A stretch of DNA of 64,000 bases from Nematopogon swammerdamellus (taxonomy: Eukaryota; Arthropoda; Insecta; Lepidoptera; Adelidae): assembly GCA_946902875.1 (NCBI GenBank), contig OX336345.1, positions 2,945,395 through 3,009,394 of the forward strand, read 5' to 3'. Position numbers and translations under genes: made by a program. Positions 29,690-40,519 of the stretch are shown here, piece by piece. A model generated the notes under the pieces. That model was not told the DNA's origin. It saw nothing but the letters and a program-made list of their open reading frames with translations, and ran no database searches. How positions within the stretch are numbered: the first letter of the stretch is position 1; the number at the start of each line of letters is the position of its first letter.

Positions 29690-30480
29690 AAAGAAAACGG
29701 TAAAATTCCGCCGACGGCGGGAGACAAGCCCCAAGCGCGCCGGCGGGTGCAGGCCGTGGCTACGGAGCTCTCCGGGACGACGCGAGACTAGCTTCGAGCG
29801 ATAGGTGGTGGTACTAGACACGTAGGCCACCACCACCCCCATCTCGGAGAGCTCCGTATCCACTTACTGCGGAGCGACGACGCGCAGCACTTTAAGTCGA
29901 TGAACCATCATCATGCGCGCGCCGCGAGGGTGGTGCACTATGGCACCGGCAGCGGGGGCTGTAAGTGGGGTACGGGACCCCGACGGCCCCAAGCCGGCCG
30001 GTGCCGGACACCGTCCCCGTCGTGGATGTTGTGGCGAGGGCAGTGTCGACGGTCCGCCGTGCTCTTTTGAAGGCGAGCTGGACGTGGATGGTGGGCGTGC
30101 AGGAGTGGAAGAAGATGCAGGTCTCAGTTTAAGAAGCGGCGGGCACGGCGGCACCGTCGCCGGTGTAGGGGAAGAGGGCGCGGTACTGCACGACGAGGTG
30201 CTCTGGCGGCGCGCCGCGCCGGCTGCACTTGGTGGCTGCGCGCTGGCCTGGGACGTCCTCTTCCAGTAATGCGACCAGTTGCCGCTCTTGTCCGCCGTCG
30301 TCTTCCTGCGTTGCTGCTTGCTGAGAAGCTGTGTTGTTCACTCGGTGGCTACGTTGTGGTTGCGATGCCGGGCTCCGGCCTAGTAACGTCCGCATGCTGC
30401 AGGACCTCGCGCCGCCGTTGCTGGTGAGTCCGCGTCAAGCGGAGACCCGGCAGGACGCCTTCGTAGCCTTTTAACTTTAT
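29690..30480 (-). mobile_element. GC-rich retroelement-like fragment between two halves of the 58-bp array
   Basis: Strongly GC-rich against AT-rich flanks. On the minus strand, frame 30395-30129 is Gln/Arg-rich (MRTLLGRSPASQPQRSHRVN start). It overlaps a Pro/Ser-rich frame, 30154-29864, offset by a frameshift. A hairpin at about 29754-29863 pairs GTGGCTACGGAGCTCTCCG with CGGAGAGCTCCGTATCCAC. The look is that of the 5' leader and gag-like start of a retroelement (inference). No RT, protease or zinc knuckle is present. Confidence 0.4.
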
Positions 30481-30649
30481 TTCATAGCGAGAGAGAAAAA
30501 TTTCACAGCCTGTCGGTTTGACAGCTTTCTTCTTTTTTTTCTTTTTTTTATTATTAATATTATTAATTAATTACAGTCTTACGTCAATAAAAGTTAGTTA
30601 TCAGAATTGTACAAAGATACATAGGTACAATCAATATCAATACTACTTA

Positions 30650-30780
30650 ATATTTGTGTTTCGACTTTTTAAAATATATGAACTTGTGATAGTTTCAATA
30701 AATATTTCAATTTGTGTTTCGACTTTTGACAATATACGAACTTGTGATAGTTTCAATAAATAATTCAATTTGTGTTTCGT
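30650..30780. repeat. 58-bp array, two detached units
   Basis: TTTGTGTTTCGACTTTTTAA, ATATATGAACTTGTGATAGT and TCAATAAATATTTCAATTTG, then one more unit. The TTTTTAAAATATATGAACTT variant is the same as in the last unit of the array at 29430, marking where the array was split or duplicated. Confidence 0.88.
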
Positions 30781-31112
30781 AGTGAACCCGTGTAAAAAAC
30801 CATTGTGTAAAGGTTCCATTTTAAATTCAATCGGATCGTTACAAGCAGTTACAGTGTTCCTATTTTTCGTGTAATGTGTAATTGTTGAAAACTCTTTATC
30901 TCTGTACGCAGTGGCAATGGATGTATGTGACAAGATAGTTTTAAGAAGTAGATGAGTAGAACAATGAGACAAGAGATAAATTAAAATAAATGAAACCGCG
31001 CTGAATTCGATCTCTACACGGATTGTGAGATGGGTGCTCTACTTATGTAATTTAATAAATAGCACAGCTTGACACACTGCACTTTGATTTTTTAGGGTTC
31101 CGTATCCATATT

Positions 31113-31500
31113 GAGCGGCGGGTGGCCGAGTGGTTTGGGTATCGGCCTCTCATTCGAGAGGTCCGAGGTTCGAATCCGGTCGGCGTGTAATAATGAGTTT
31201 TTTCTGGCGAAAAAATTTACGTGCATACCTACACCTGCTGCTTCACCGTTCGGAACCGGTGTAAAACTGTAGGTCCCTTCCCTTGCCCCTTACTAGGTGG
31301 TAGGCTCAAATTGTAGCCGACTGGGTTGGTACAACCGTACTGAATGTAAGATGGCCTCATAGCAGCCTCGGTTGTGTTCTCCTCTAGTCCAGTATTAGGC
31401 AGCAATTCAGGAGAGTCTCCGGTATGGCACCTACCTTCTCGGAGATGATATTGGCTGGTCGGATTCAGCCACTCATACCGGATTACATTAAAAAAAAACG
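31113..31500 (+). mobile_element. SINE-B, full length
   Basis: GCGGCGGGTGGCCGAGTGGT head, B-box GAGGTTCGAATCCGGTCGGC, body as in the copy at 25176, tail CCGGATTACATTAAAAAAAA. Near-complete A and B boxes. Confidence 0.9.
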
Positions 31501-31714
31501 GAAATCGTTCATAGCCTTTGCGTAATATTTTTTATATTGCGGAGATGACATTAATTGTTTTTATTTATTTTTTATTTTTAAGTAAACGCTCCTTTAAGTA
31601 AGTAAACGCTTAAGCCCCGACTTCGTAAGTAAACGAAAATTATTTTTGACTTTTTAAGGGTCGGGGTTTTTAAATTTGTAATTTAACTTTTTAATATACG
31701 TATATTATTTTCGT

Positions 31715-32042
31715 GTGGGGTATTTGGGGTCGTTACTTAAAAAGAAAAGCCCCAATGCATCTCCCCGTGCATGTCGTAAAAGGCGACTAAGGGATAAGGG
31801 AACGATGTAGTGCATAAGGGCGACAGGTTAGCCACCTCTCACCTTGGCACGGTCCTTCCACCGAGTCACACAGCAGGATGGTCTTTGTGCATTACTTGCT
31901 GCTTGATAGTTATTTTGTCATAGTACTTTGCTAAATATGGTGGTCGGTGTTGTGATGTAATTTACAAGGAGTACTTGCAGCGCAACACCGACTACTCTGT
32001 TTACCCCGATTGAAGGGATACAGCGTGTGGTATGTATGTATG
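31715..32042 (-). mobile_element. Element F, full length
   Basis: GTGTGGGGTATTTGGGGTCG to GGGATACAGCGTGTGGTATG, ending in TATG repeats. The hairpin arms are slightly decayed (GGTGTTGTGATG). Confidence 0.8.
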
Positions 32043-32049
32043 TGTTATT

Positions 32050-32422
32050 TTCACTACATAGGTTGATTTCCAACTGCATCGTTTATCTAGCCTTTACGTA
32101 ATATTTTTTTAAATTGCAGAGATGACATTCCACCATTTTGTGTTTGCTAATAATATCGCGTATAAAACGTTCTAGTTTAGGCCGAGTTTGGAGACAGAAT
32201 CTAAAGTGGTTTCGCAAGTGAGAGTTAAGTTATTTGTTCATAATTGACATTATCGACGTCTGCCTAATGTATTAGTTATCTAGTAGGAAGTAAATTGTAA
32301 GCTAGTAAGCGTATTACACAGCAAATCTAAATCTCCATCAACGTTTGAAACTTCCTGCATTAGTACCAGCATCAGAAAGAAATATTATATCTAAGCGCAT
32401 AGCTATATAATATTATAATAAT
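32050..32422. other. No gene seen
   Basis: AT-rich unique-looking DNA. A phrase near 32090-32125 (TTACGTAATATTTTTTTAAAT..GCAGAGATGACATT) repeats 31520-31555, pointing to a small duplicated segment. Confidence 0.4.
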
Positions 32423-32655
32423 ACACTTTATGCCACTTAATGCCTGGCAAGGGCGGGCTTATGGCCTTAGGCAATTTACTCCAGTCAACCCGGTGGACCT
32501 ACATTTTTACATGGAATCCAAACCATAGAGCAGTGGGTGAAGGTATGCACGTAAATTTTCAAATCAGAAAAAAAAACTCAACACGCCGGTTGGATTCGAA
32601 CCTCGGATCTCTCGCATGAGAAGCCGACGACGCTCAGACCGCTGTATATGCTTTT
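32423..32655 (-). mobile_element. SINE-C copy
   Basis: Reverse orientation: ACACTTTATGCCACTTAATG, GGGCGGGCTTATGGCC, CCAGTCAACCCGGTGGACCT, then the B-box complement GGATTCGAACCTCGG. It shows the full order of SINE-C: tRNA head, GTTGACTGG, GCCCGCC, TTAAGTGGCATAAAGTGT. Confidence 0.75.
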
Positions 32656-33384
32656 TATATATGTATTACGTACCTAACGTAGGTACACGGTGCATACATT
32701 ATCAAGGATTCTGCAGGTTTTATAATGAAAGTAAATAAGTTGGTGACCTAGAATGTATCGCAATCACATGTTACTTAATTACGTTAGCCAAGTGTGATGA
32801 TACCAATACGAACTCGTTTATTATAAAAAGTAAAATACATCCGTTAAGTTTTGCATGTTCGCTAAGTTAAGTTAAGTAAGTTTAGTTTACCTGAGTATTA
32901 GTTAATTTTAACATAATCGGCGCTTGCGATTCTAACTTTTTTTTATACAGAAAGCGCAACATGTGGCGCCGAGTCACCCATAAGGTGTCTAATAGCCCAT
33001 GCAATTGTATAGGAATTTTTGAGCATATAGTTTAGGTATTTAATTACTATTAAAATATGTAAACAACGTTAATTATAATAGGAATGTGAAAAAACAAAAT
33101 TCTCAACACAATATAAAAATGTCTTAGGCCACAACCGGCTGGTCGTCTCTCCCGGTTTGAACCACATATTAAAGAGACAGCAGACTTCACTAGCTTACTG
33201 GAGCCACAACTACACAAGGGATCAGCCGGTTTGACGGCAAGAGACATGACTGCTTGACCTTGTTTCCGTGGCATCAGGGAAAGGCGCTCGTGTGGGACGC
33301 AACATCCGTCGACACGTTATCAACGATCCACATTCCACTTTCCTCCCATTCGGCCGGGGCTGCAGATGCTTTATGAAAATGAAA

Positions 33385-33594
33385 AAAAACCGGCAAAGTG
33401 CGAGTCGGACTCGCGCACCGAGGTTTCCGCACCACAAAAAAAAACACATTGAAAAAAACCACGTTTCTTGTATGGGAACCCCCTTTAATATTTTACTTTT
33501 TCTATTTTTTATTATTTTTTGTTATATCGGCCATTATAACTCATAATACAATTTAAACGGGCTACCTATTACGGTTCAAGAGATACAGCCCTCG

Positions 33595-33625
<31 letters not shown>

Positions 33626-33676
33626 AGACGGCGTAGGCTTAGTAATAGCGTACCGTACCGGATACGGAACCCTAAA
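33385..33676 (+). mobile_element. Element E, full length
   Basis: AAAACCGGCAAAGTGCGAGT, CGGACTCGCGCACCGAGGTT, a T-rich middle with TTGTATGGGAACCCCC, CTATTACGGTTCAAGAGATA, GACAGACAGACGGCGTAGGC, and the end CGGATACGGAACCCTAAAAA. Confidence 0.85.
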
Positions 33677-33679
33677 AAC

Positions 33680-34250
33680 ACAAATATTTTTTTATTATTG
33701 GAAGACTTAGAAAATTCGTAAAATACTTGTGGCTATATTCGCAACTCGGCTATATACTTTACCAATCCCCAGCAGCGGCCCGAAGACTCCCTGATTAGGG
33801 CGCCTTGCATGCTAAATAGGTGGAAACAAAAGCAGTAAAAAAGAAGAACCTAGAAGCTTCCATTTGTCGCCGTGTTCGTGTATGCTCCAATGTTCTCAAT
33901 ATTATAGAGGGCGGTAGGTGATTATTTAAATCGCGATAGCAGCGCCGCCACTTCCGGCGAGTGGCGCCTGGGCCGTCGCAGCTCCGTTACTAGTCCTGAA
34001 TATCCTTATATGATCCTTATGCAACCTGCCACTTCTACGCGTCGCTGTGGGCTGATTTGCGATTACAATACAATGTACTAGAATATTGGGTGTCTCAAAA
34101 TCTATTTTCATTTTGAATTTGGAATTCGAAATTCGTTGCAAGAACCTCACTACCATTTTCACCTATAGTTTTTTTTTTGTATGTAATTCGTTATACACAC
34201 TCATATTATTTCGACAGACTTAGTACATAAATACCTCACACACTGTAACA
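33680..34250. other. No gene seen
   Basis: Mixed composition. A minus frame at 33926-34162 has no domain and no splice context. No repeat family assigned. Confidence 0.4.
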
Positions 34251-34562
34251 AGTTGTATCCCGGCAATCGACGTAAACAGTGTTATGGGTGTTGTGCTGCA
34301 AGGACTCAGGTAAATTGCAGCACAACACCGACCACCGCGTTTAGCAATGTATTAGGACAAGATAACTATCAAGCAGCAAGTAAGGCACGAAGACCCACCT
34401 GCTGCATGTTCGGTGGAAAGACCGTGCCAAGGTGACAGTTGGCTAGCCTGTCGCCCTTTAGCACGGCTTCTTGTCCTTATCTCTTAGTCGCCTTTTACAA
34501 CATGCACGTGGAAAGATGCAGTGGGGTTATTCTTTTTAAATACCGTACCGCCCCCACACGGT
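34251..34562 (+). mobile_element. Element F, full length
   Basis: GTATCCCGGCAATCGACGTA to ACCGTACCGCCCCCACACGG, hairpin arms GGTGTTGTGCTG and CAGCACAACACC intact. Confidence 0.85.
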
Positions 34563-34948
34563 AATGATAATGACTTAAGTAATTTTACTTCAGTAACGGA
34601 AAAAAATGGCTTTCTCACGGGCCAGCTCCGTGTTCACGTGCTGTCCCTTATTCCAGTCACGTGGCGCATTGTTACGTTAGTTTGTTTCCGTTCTGACCGT
34701 TACTGCGACTAATGTATGCCATACCCGCGACACGGTCCGGGCGGGATGCGTACGTTTGTGCGAAAGCGCGAGGCTAGTGCGACAAATGGACAAATTTTTA
34801 AATCATTTAAAATCTACAATCGCGTAGGATATGTCGAGTAATTACAGCGACCTTTATTTTTTAGTCTTCCGTACCTCGTACGGAAGCCTATTTCTAAGGC
34901 TACGCCGCCATCTGTCTGTCTGCCCTACAGCTGTATCTTTGGAACCGT

Positions 34949-35175
34949 AATGATTGAACGTAAGATAGCATCACAGCAGCCTCGGTTGTGTTCTCCTCTA
35001 GTCCAGTATAGCCAGCAATCCAAAGGGATGTCTCCGGTATGTCACTGGTCAAGGACAAGACTAAAAACAAACAAACAACCGTGACAATCAACATAATATA
35101 AAAAATCATAATTAACTAACTAACCTATAATATGTGACCTGGCCCCTCTGATCTAGCCACACACAACAGATTACA
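34949..35175 (+). mobile_element. SINE-B, partial and interrupted
   Basis: TTGAACGTAAGATAGCATCA, GCCTCGGTTGTGTTCTCCTC and CCAGTATAGCCAGCAATCCA match the 3' half. About 90 bp of unrelated AT-rich DNA (near 35050-35135) interrupts it before CCTGGCCCCTCTGA. Confidence 0.65.
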
Positions 35176-35380
35176 TACCTACCAAAAACATTTTATACAA
35201 AATAACACAACACGCAATTTTTTTCCAAAATGACTGAAACTCAGCGTTGCTAGTTTCAACATAATCCCAAAAAATATAACTTTATCTCGACATTTGGCTG
35301 TACTTACCGGTTACCAATTGTATTAGGTATTTAATAAAAGCGACCAAGCAGAAATCATCTCAGTAACAAATTTGTATATA

Positions 35381-35970
35381 CAGGGTGACTCATTCCAGAT
35401 TTTAAACTTTAAAAAATAATTGAAAAATGTCAGTTTTACTTACAGTAATTTTAATAGTATAAAATGAAAGTGTACAAATTGGAATTTTATTTATGAAATA
35501 TAACATCATCAAGATGCTTTCCTTCTCGCCGTACACACTCTTCAAGGCGGACGCGTGTATTAGTTATCACAAGCTGAAATAAATCACTTGGGATAGAGTT
35601 ATTTTTGTCTTCAGTTATTTTTGTCTTCAAGTCTTCCTTGTTGAAACCATACATCAGGATATCTTCTGATACCCTGTCTCAGTTCCGGCACAAACAAGTT
35701 CTTTATCATGGCGGTATAGCGCTCACTGGTCACTGTTTGAAAAAAGTATAGGCCTGCAGAATATGCGTCGCGCTCGTGTGCACGAATGACCGTTGCCGAA
35801 ATAAGCCTCCACTGCGCACGCGCCGGCGGTGCTCTCCCGACCACGACATGGCGCCCACTAAAAAATCCCCAGCGGTCAGTTTTCGAATGCTGTACCTTGC
35901 ACCCCGCTAGTTCCGCTGCCCGCCAATTTATTCGAAATTCAAATTTAAAAAGTTTGCTGAGTCACCCTGT
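35381..35970 (-). mobile_element. Mariner-like (IS630/Tc1/mariner) relic with TIRs and TA duplication
   Basis: The termini CAGGGTGACTCA and TGAGTCACCCTG are perfect 12-bp inverted repeats flanked by TA on both sides, the target preference of this superfamily. It is 590 bp, far below autonomous size. A transposase remnant is on the minus strand. Confidence 0.85.
35611..35844 (-). pseudogene. Mariner-like transposase fragment
   Basis: A 77-residue frame. It includes VTSERYTAMIKNLFVPELRQ and YPDVWFQQGRLEDKNN. These correspond to the segment of mariner-family transposases leading into the second catalytic region, usually WFQQDGA. Here the D of that motif is lost (WFQQGRL) and the frame stops shortly after. 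There is no N-terminal HTH domain and no third catalytic residue, so it cannot be active. Family recognition is from motif memory, not a search. Confidence 0.7.
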
Positions 35971-36074
35971 ATTTATTTTGTGTTCAAATCCACCGTCGAG
36001 GGGCCAGCAGTGTACTAGTCAGACGGACATAGTTCTGTGCGCACTGGTCTTCACTGATCGAATCATCGTAATAT

Positions 36075-36585
36075 CTATGTCAGCCTCGGTAGCTCAGTGG
36101 TGCCGTCGGTTGACTGTTATTAGGCAATTCTGGGCGCGGTTAGTACTTTGGAAGGGTGACCGCTCGACCGTTGTAGGCTGACAGTGGTTCGAATTGCGCG
36201 TTAAACTGTAGGTCCCTCTCCTGACCTTACTAGGTGGTAGGGTTGTTGGTTGGAAATGGCTATGTAAATAGTTCGTGTTTTCGGTCCAGCCCCTATGTAC
36301 CGGCGTTACTCACTCGCCGATGTGAGTATGAGAAACGATCTCACTCAACCAATCAGAAAGCGTTCGGTGAGGCATCCGGCCCGGCTATTGGTTGAAATAT
36401 GCGAGTATTTGGTGTGAGTTAGCTAGTGAGTGAGGTAACGCCGGTAGACCCGCAGTTTATAGCCAACATGAAATGAAGGGCAGCGTTGACATGGCACCTA
36501 GTTCACCCGGTATTATGGGCTGACATCACGGATTTTTTAAGTGATGTAGCCAACCATGTCAGTTTCCATAAAAAAAAAAGTTGTG
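36075..36585 (+). mobile_element. SINE-A, near full length, with MITE insertion
   Basis: Head GTCAGCCTCGGTAGCTCAGT, 5S-like GGCAATTCTGGGCGCGGTTA, body AATGGCTATGTAAATAGTTC, tail CATGTCAGTTTCCATAAAAA. Split in the body by a 145-bp MITE at 36300-36444. Confidence 0.85.
36300..36444. mobile_element. TA-flanked MITE inside SINE-A
   Basis: The ends CCGGCGTTACTCACTC and GAGTGAGGTAACGCCGG are inverted repeats (one indel), with TA at 36298-36299 and 36445-36446. The SINE-A sequence on each side (CGGTCCAG and AGCCAACATGAAATG) shows it landed in the body. Confidence 0.8.
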
Positions 36586-36611
36586 TCGCACAATAGTATG
36601 AATCCCCATCG

Positions 36612-37064
36612 ATGTTGCGTACGACAGTGGCCGATGCAGTAGACAAGCTCACGTCTGGAATGCACCGGCGCGGCGGCGGCGGCGGCGCGGCGGCGGCGGC
36701 GGCGCGGCGGCGGCGGCGGCGCGGCCTGGGCGAAATGTTACGAGGTGTCAATGGCCTGGAGCGTGGCTCGTGTGCCCTAGATTTGTACCTGTGTAGGTAC
36801 AATAAGGTATATGCTAGCTATAATGGTAGCTCATATCACCTAAGCGTTAAGAGGAGACGTAAGTTAAGTTTCTCCATACAAAATCGTCTTTCGGCATTTA
36901 TGTTTTCTAGCCCCCTAAACCTTATACGATTTTTAGCCGACTCCAAAATAAGAAGGAGGTTCTCAATTCGACTGTATTTTTATTTACAAAAATGTTTTCT
37001 TATCCAAAGGAAATCTATGTTCATGTCTTTGTATTGTACATATTATGTGTATACAGGTTTATAG
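36612..37064 (+). other. Long frame across a GGC repeat; coding status uncertain
   Basis: A 150-codon frame with an N-terminal segment MLRTTVADAVDKLTSGMHRR, a Gly/Ala/Arg run made by (GGC)n and GCGGCG at 36664-36726, and a Lys/Arg/Tyr/Phe-rich C-terminus. The low-complexity block explains part of the openness. No domain is recognised. It is followed at 37930-38090 by a LINE 3' tail, so the segment 36600-38090 may be the 3' part of a LINE rather than a host gene. Confidence 0.25.
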
Positions 37065-37929
37065 AACTTCATATTGCTTTGTGATCGGGGCTCTGTAGCA
37101 GTTTGTGACAGAAGCAGTGGTATTATGTAAAACAAAATGCAAACATATCGTAGAAGTTTCATGGTGCCGCTGGAGTAATGCATCGCTTTAAGGTCTTTGC
37201 GTACGGTGACGCTTGGTCCGGGTCGCCTCTCTCCCTAAAATATGGTTGAGGGAAGCGATGGCTGGCCCTGGCGTGATGCTCGTGAACGGGTGCTGTTCGT
37301 GGAGACTGGCCTGCTCTAATTGGTAACATTGTATATTTTATATGTTAGGCGTATATTTTTAAAAGGAACTATAGTATCTGTCATGAACTGTTACATTTGT
37401 CGCAGATTTATATTTTTCATCACATTACTTTTTGGTCTTTGAGATTTGTACTACCTCGTATTATCACTGGTATAAACTGAAATTGCTACAAACATGTTCA
37501 CTTGAGATTCTGACTGCATACAAATTTTGAATTTTGACAGGGTACAACCTGTACCTTAATTTATACTGCTGACGCATGCTAAATATTAATTTGACTAATT
37601 GATACATTAAGTATCAAGTTTATTTAGCACGCATACTAAAATATTACTTTGACTAATTGATACATTAAGTATCAAATTTATTTATTTTATTTTTTGACAT
37701 TGTACTACAATGTGGTATGAATATTTATAACTGACATGACTTGATACGATATGTATCAACAATTTCTGACAAAGGCTCTATACACCTGATTTTATCTATA
37801 CTTTTACTTTAACTTTTGATTTTATGTGGTCAGAATTATCAAGCTTAAATTATAGTTATTCTAGCTCTCAAACTATATCTTAACACTGTAAGCGGTGTCT
37901 ATTGTGTAGCTAGTCACAATGTATTGTAA
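37065..37929. other. Probable LINE 3' region or unassigned
   Basis: Contains a duplicated 65-bp segment (TTTGACTAATTGATACATTA, AGTATCAA at 37590 and 37652). No frame of note. TCGTGAACGGGTGCTGTTCG near 37280 resembles LINE 3' sequence, but this is weak. Confidence 0.35.
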
Positions 37930-38090
37930 TTGAAGACGTTAAAAAAAGAACCCTGCGAAGTTTCTTGCCGGCTCTTCTTTGTGGGTGTAATCGAACCGGA
38001 TTGTAAAAACTAAAAACTAACAGGACAAATTCAAGCGTAGTGTACTACCATACGAATGATGAATAAAGAATAAAGAATAAAGAATTTGTC
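37930..38090 (+). mobile_element. LINE 3' end with (AATAAAG)n tail
   Basis: CCCTGCGAAGTTTCTTGCCG, GTGGGTGTAATCGAACCGGA, then AATAAAGAATAAAGAATAAAG. Same 3' UTR as 12963-13140 (minus) and 56955-57045 (minus), with differing terminal tandem repeats. The pattern is CR1-like. Confidence 0.75.
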
Positions 38091-38091
38091 G

Positions 38092-38445
38092 TTTTTAGGT
38101 TTTCGTATCCCGTAAGGAATTACTAAGCCTCCGCTGTCTGTCTGTCTGTCCGAGGGCTGTATCTCTTGAACCGTAATACGTAGCCCGTTGAAATTTTTAC
38201 AGAATGTGTTACTATGGCGGATATAACAACAAATAATAAAAAAAAGAAAATGTTAAAAATTAAGGGGGCTTCCATACAACAAACGTGCTAAAAATCTATT
38301 AGTCACGCTACTGAATAATAGATGGCGCCACAGGATTTTATACATTGCATTGCTGAAAGACAAAAGATAGGCGGATATTATTGATAGCGGATAGATACGG
38401 AACCTCCGTGCGCAAGTAAAACTCGCACTTAACAGATTTTTGTTT
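38092..38445 (-). mobile_element. Element E, near full length
   Basis: TTTTTAGGTTTTCGTATCCC, CTAAGCCTCCGCTGTCTGTC, CTTGAACCGTAATACGTAGC, AAAATTAAGGGGGCTTCCAT, ending GTAAAACTCGCACTTAAC. Confidence 0.8.
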
Positions 38446-38573
38446 ATACAGCACCACACCGGGGCGAACAATTTCTTTTTCGACCGAAAAAATATAATTT
38501 TTTATTTTATGATGTCATGAAGTTCATTAGGCTTTATTGAGTCATCATATCACTTTAGATAGGTATTCAAAAA

Positions 38574-38833
38574 CTGTAGGTCCCTTCCCTTGCCCCTTAC
38601 TAGGTGGTAGGCTCAAATTGTAGCCGACTGGGTTGGTACCACCGTACTGGATGTAAGATGGCCGCATAGCAGCCTCGGTTGTGTTCTCCTCTAGTCCAGT
38701 ATAGCCAGCAATCCAGGGAAGTCTCCGGTATGGCACCTACCATCTCGGAGGTGATATTGGCTGGTCGGAGCATGCGCCTTAGCCCCTCCAACTCAGCCAC
38801 CCATACCGGATTACATAAAAAAAAAAAAAAAAA
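38574..38833 (+). mobile_element. SINE-B, headless
   Basis: From AACTGTAGGTCCCTTCCCTT to CCATACCGGATTACATAAAA, ending in a run of A. 5' truncated just after the head. Confidence 0.88.
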
Positions 38834-39027
38834 TGAAAAGACAGGAACGTAGATTGGAACGAAAAATTGTAAAAATCGGATAAGGTTTAGGGGGGTTAAA
38901 ACATAAACCCCGAAATACGATTTTGTACGGAGAAACTTAGCTACCGCCTCGTCCTACATTGCCTATGATTGTTTGGTTATCATGGTTTTGGGAAGGTTTT
39001 AGCGTAAAACACCTAATTATCCTTGAT

Positions 39028-39350
39028 TTTTAGAGTTCCGTATCCACACGGTAGCCAATTACTAAACCTACGCCGTCTGTCTGTCTGTCTGTCTGTCCGT
39101 CCGTCCGTCCTAGGGCTGTATCGTTTGAACCGTAATAAGAAGCCGGTTGAAATTTTCATTGGTTGACACCTTACTAGGTGGTAGAGCTTATTCCGTTTAT
39201 TGATACCACCGCACTGAATGAAACGTCGATCGAAACGGCTATGTAATAAATAACGACTGAAGGGAAGTTCGCCCGCTGGTTTTATGGGCTGACATCACGG
39301 ATGTTGTAGGTGATGTAGCCAATCGAGTCAGTTTCCATAAAAAAAATAAT
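39028..39350. mobile_element. Element E fragment (minus) followed by SINE-A body and tail (plus)
   Basis: 39028-39165: GAGTTCCGTATCCACACGGT, TACGCCGTCTGTCTGTCTGT and AACCGTAATAAGAAGCCGGT are element E, truncated. 39170-39350: CACCTTACTAGGTGGTAGAG to CGAGTCAGTTTCCATAAAAA is SINE-A with an internal deletion. Confidence 0.78.
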
Positions 39351-40023
39351 AGAAAGACAAACAAGAAATTGTAATATGAGTTCAGCAATAGCTGAATAAG
39401 GTTTAGCCAAAATAAATAGAAAGTTTACAATAAATATATTGATTTATTTACAATTTAAACGATTTCAAATCAAATCAAATTTGATGTAACGATTTAACAA
39501 TACTATCTCTCTAAATTTAAACACACTACAAGTCACACTCACAGCCATACAAATCAATCCACATGGTATTGCATACACACACAGATATATGCAACATCAT
39601 TACATAGGTATCGTTATACATAGGTAATAATTATATTTATTCTTATTTATTTAGGTGTAAATTTATTTTTAAGTACAACTTTAATTCCATTTATAACAAA
39701 TAATATTACGTACAGATTGATTACTTAATATTTATTAATTTAAATTTTTAAACTGTCTACACACACACCATTTTGCACACAATTTCACACGAAATTTAAA
39801 GTAAGACCAATGAACAAAAAGCATGGCAGTTGGTTTGCGGTAGATTCGCTTATTGGTTTAATTTCACTATGTCGTTAGATGCATACCTATCATGCACAGT
39901 TCCCGGCAGAAAGTAAAGCGTGTCGAGCTTTAGAAAGAGACAATCCGGCTGTAGAGCGCCGTCCCTGTCGCACGTACTCGCAGACGTGCGACAGGGACGA
40001 CGCTCTGCAGCGCGAATCCAATA
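39351..40023. other. No gene seen
   Basis: AT-rich. A short inverted pair at 39955-40010 (GCGCCGTCCCTGTCGCACGT and GTGCGACAGGGACGACGCTC) lies in a segment that recurs near 58395-58480 (GCAAGTAATGTGTGTCGAGC, GGCTGTAGGGCGTCGTCCCT). That makes it one more dispersed repeat of about 100 bp. Confidence 0.5.
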
Positions 40024-40025
40024 TA

Positions 40026-40519
40026 CAAGGTGTTTCAGGATAGGCTTGAGAAACTTCAGGAATAGAAAATACTTTTCATTAGAAGAAAAAATGCTTCTCG
40101 AAAAAATCCTTCTCGAAAAATTCGAAATTCCGTATTTTTTTTTTCATACAAAAATTTAAAATTGTAATAAAAACTCGATGGACAGTGAGTATGGGGAGAT
40201 TTGGCAACAGTAGTGCTGTCTAGGTCTAGGGAGTGCAATGACCTAGTCCAGCCCCCTTTTTCTTTTGATGTCATTCAAATTTAAGTGTTTGGAATTTACC
40301 TACTAGTTCAACTAGTTAAGCATGTAAGTTTGTCATTTTATTTTTAATTACTAAAGAAAGGCGGATGTTACCCGTCCACCAAAGCTCGATGAAACTATTT
40401 ACACCAATAAAAAGTACTAAAAATTACTGAATCTGGGAAAAAGTTTCAGAGCTTTTCATCTTCAAATATCGACCCCTTTCGAATCCCAAAGTTACAAAAC
40501 CCTATCATGAAACATCCTG
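40026..40519. mobile_element. TA-flanked MITE, 494 bp
   Basis: Ends CAAGGTGTTTCAGGATAGG and CCTATCATGAAACATCCTG (inverted, 16 of 19), with TA on both sides (40024-40025, 40520-40521). No transposase. It overlaps only short random frames. Confidence 0.75.
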
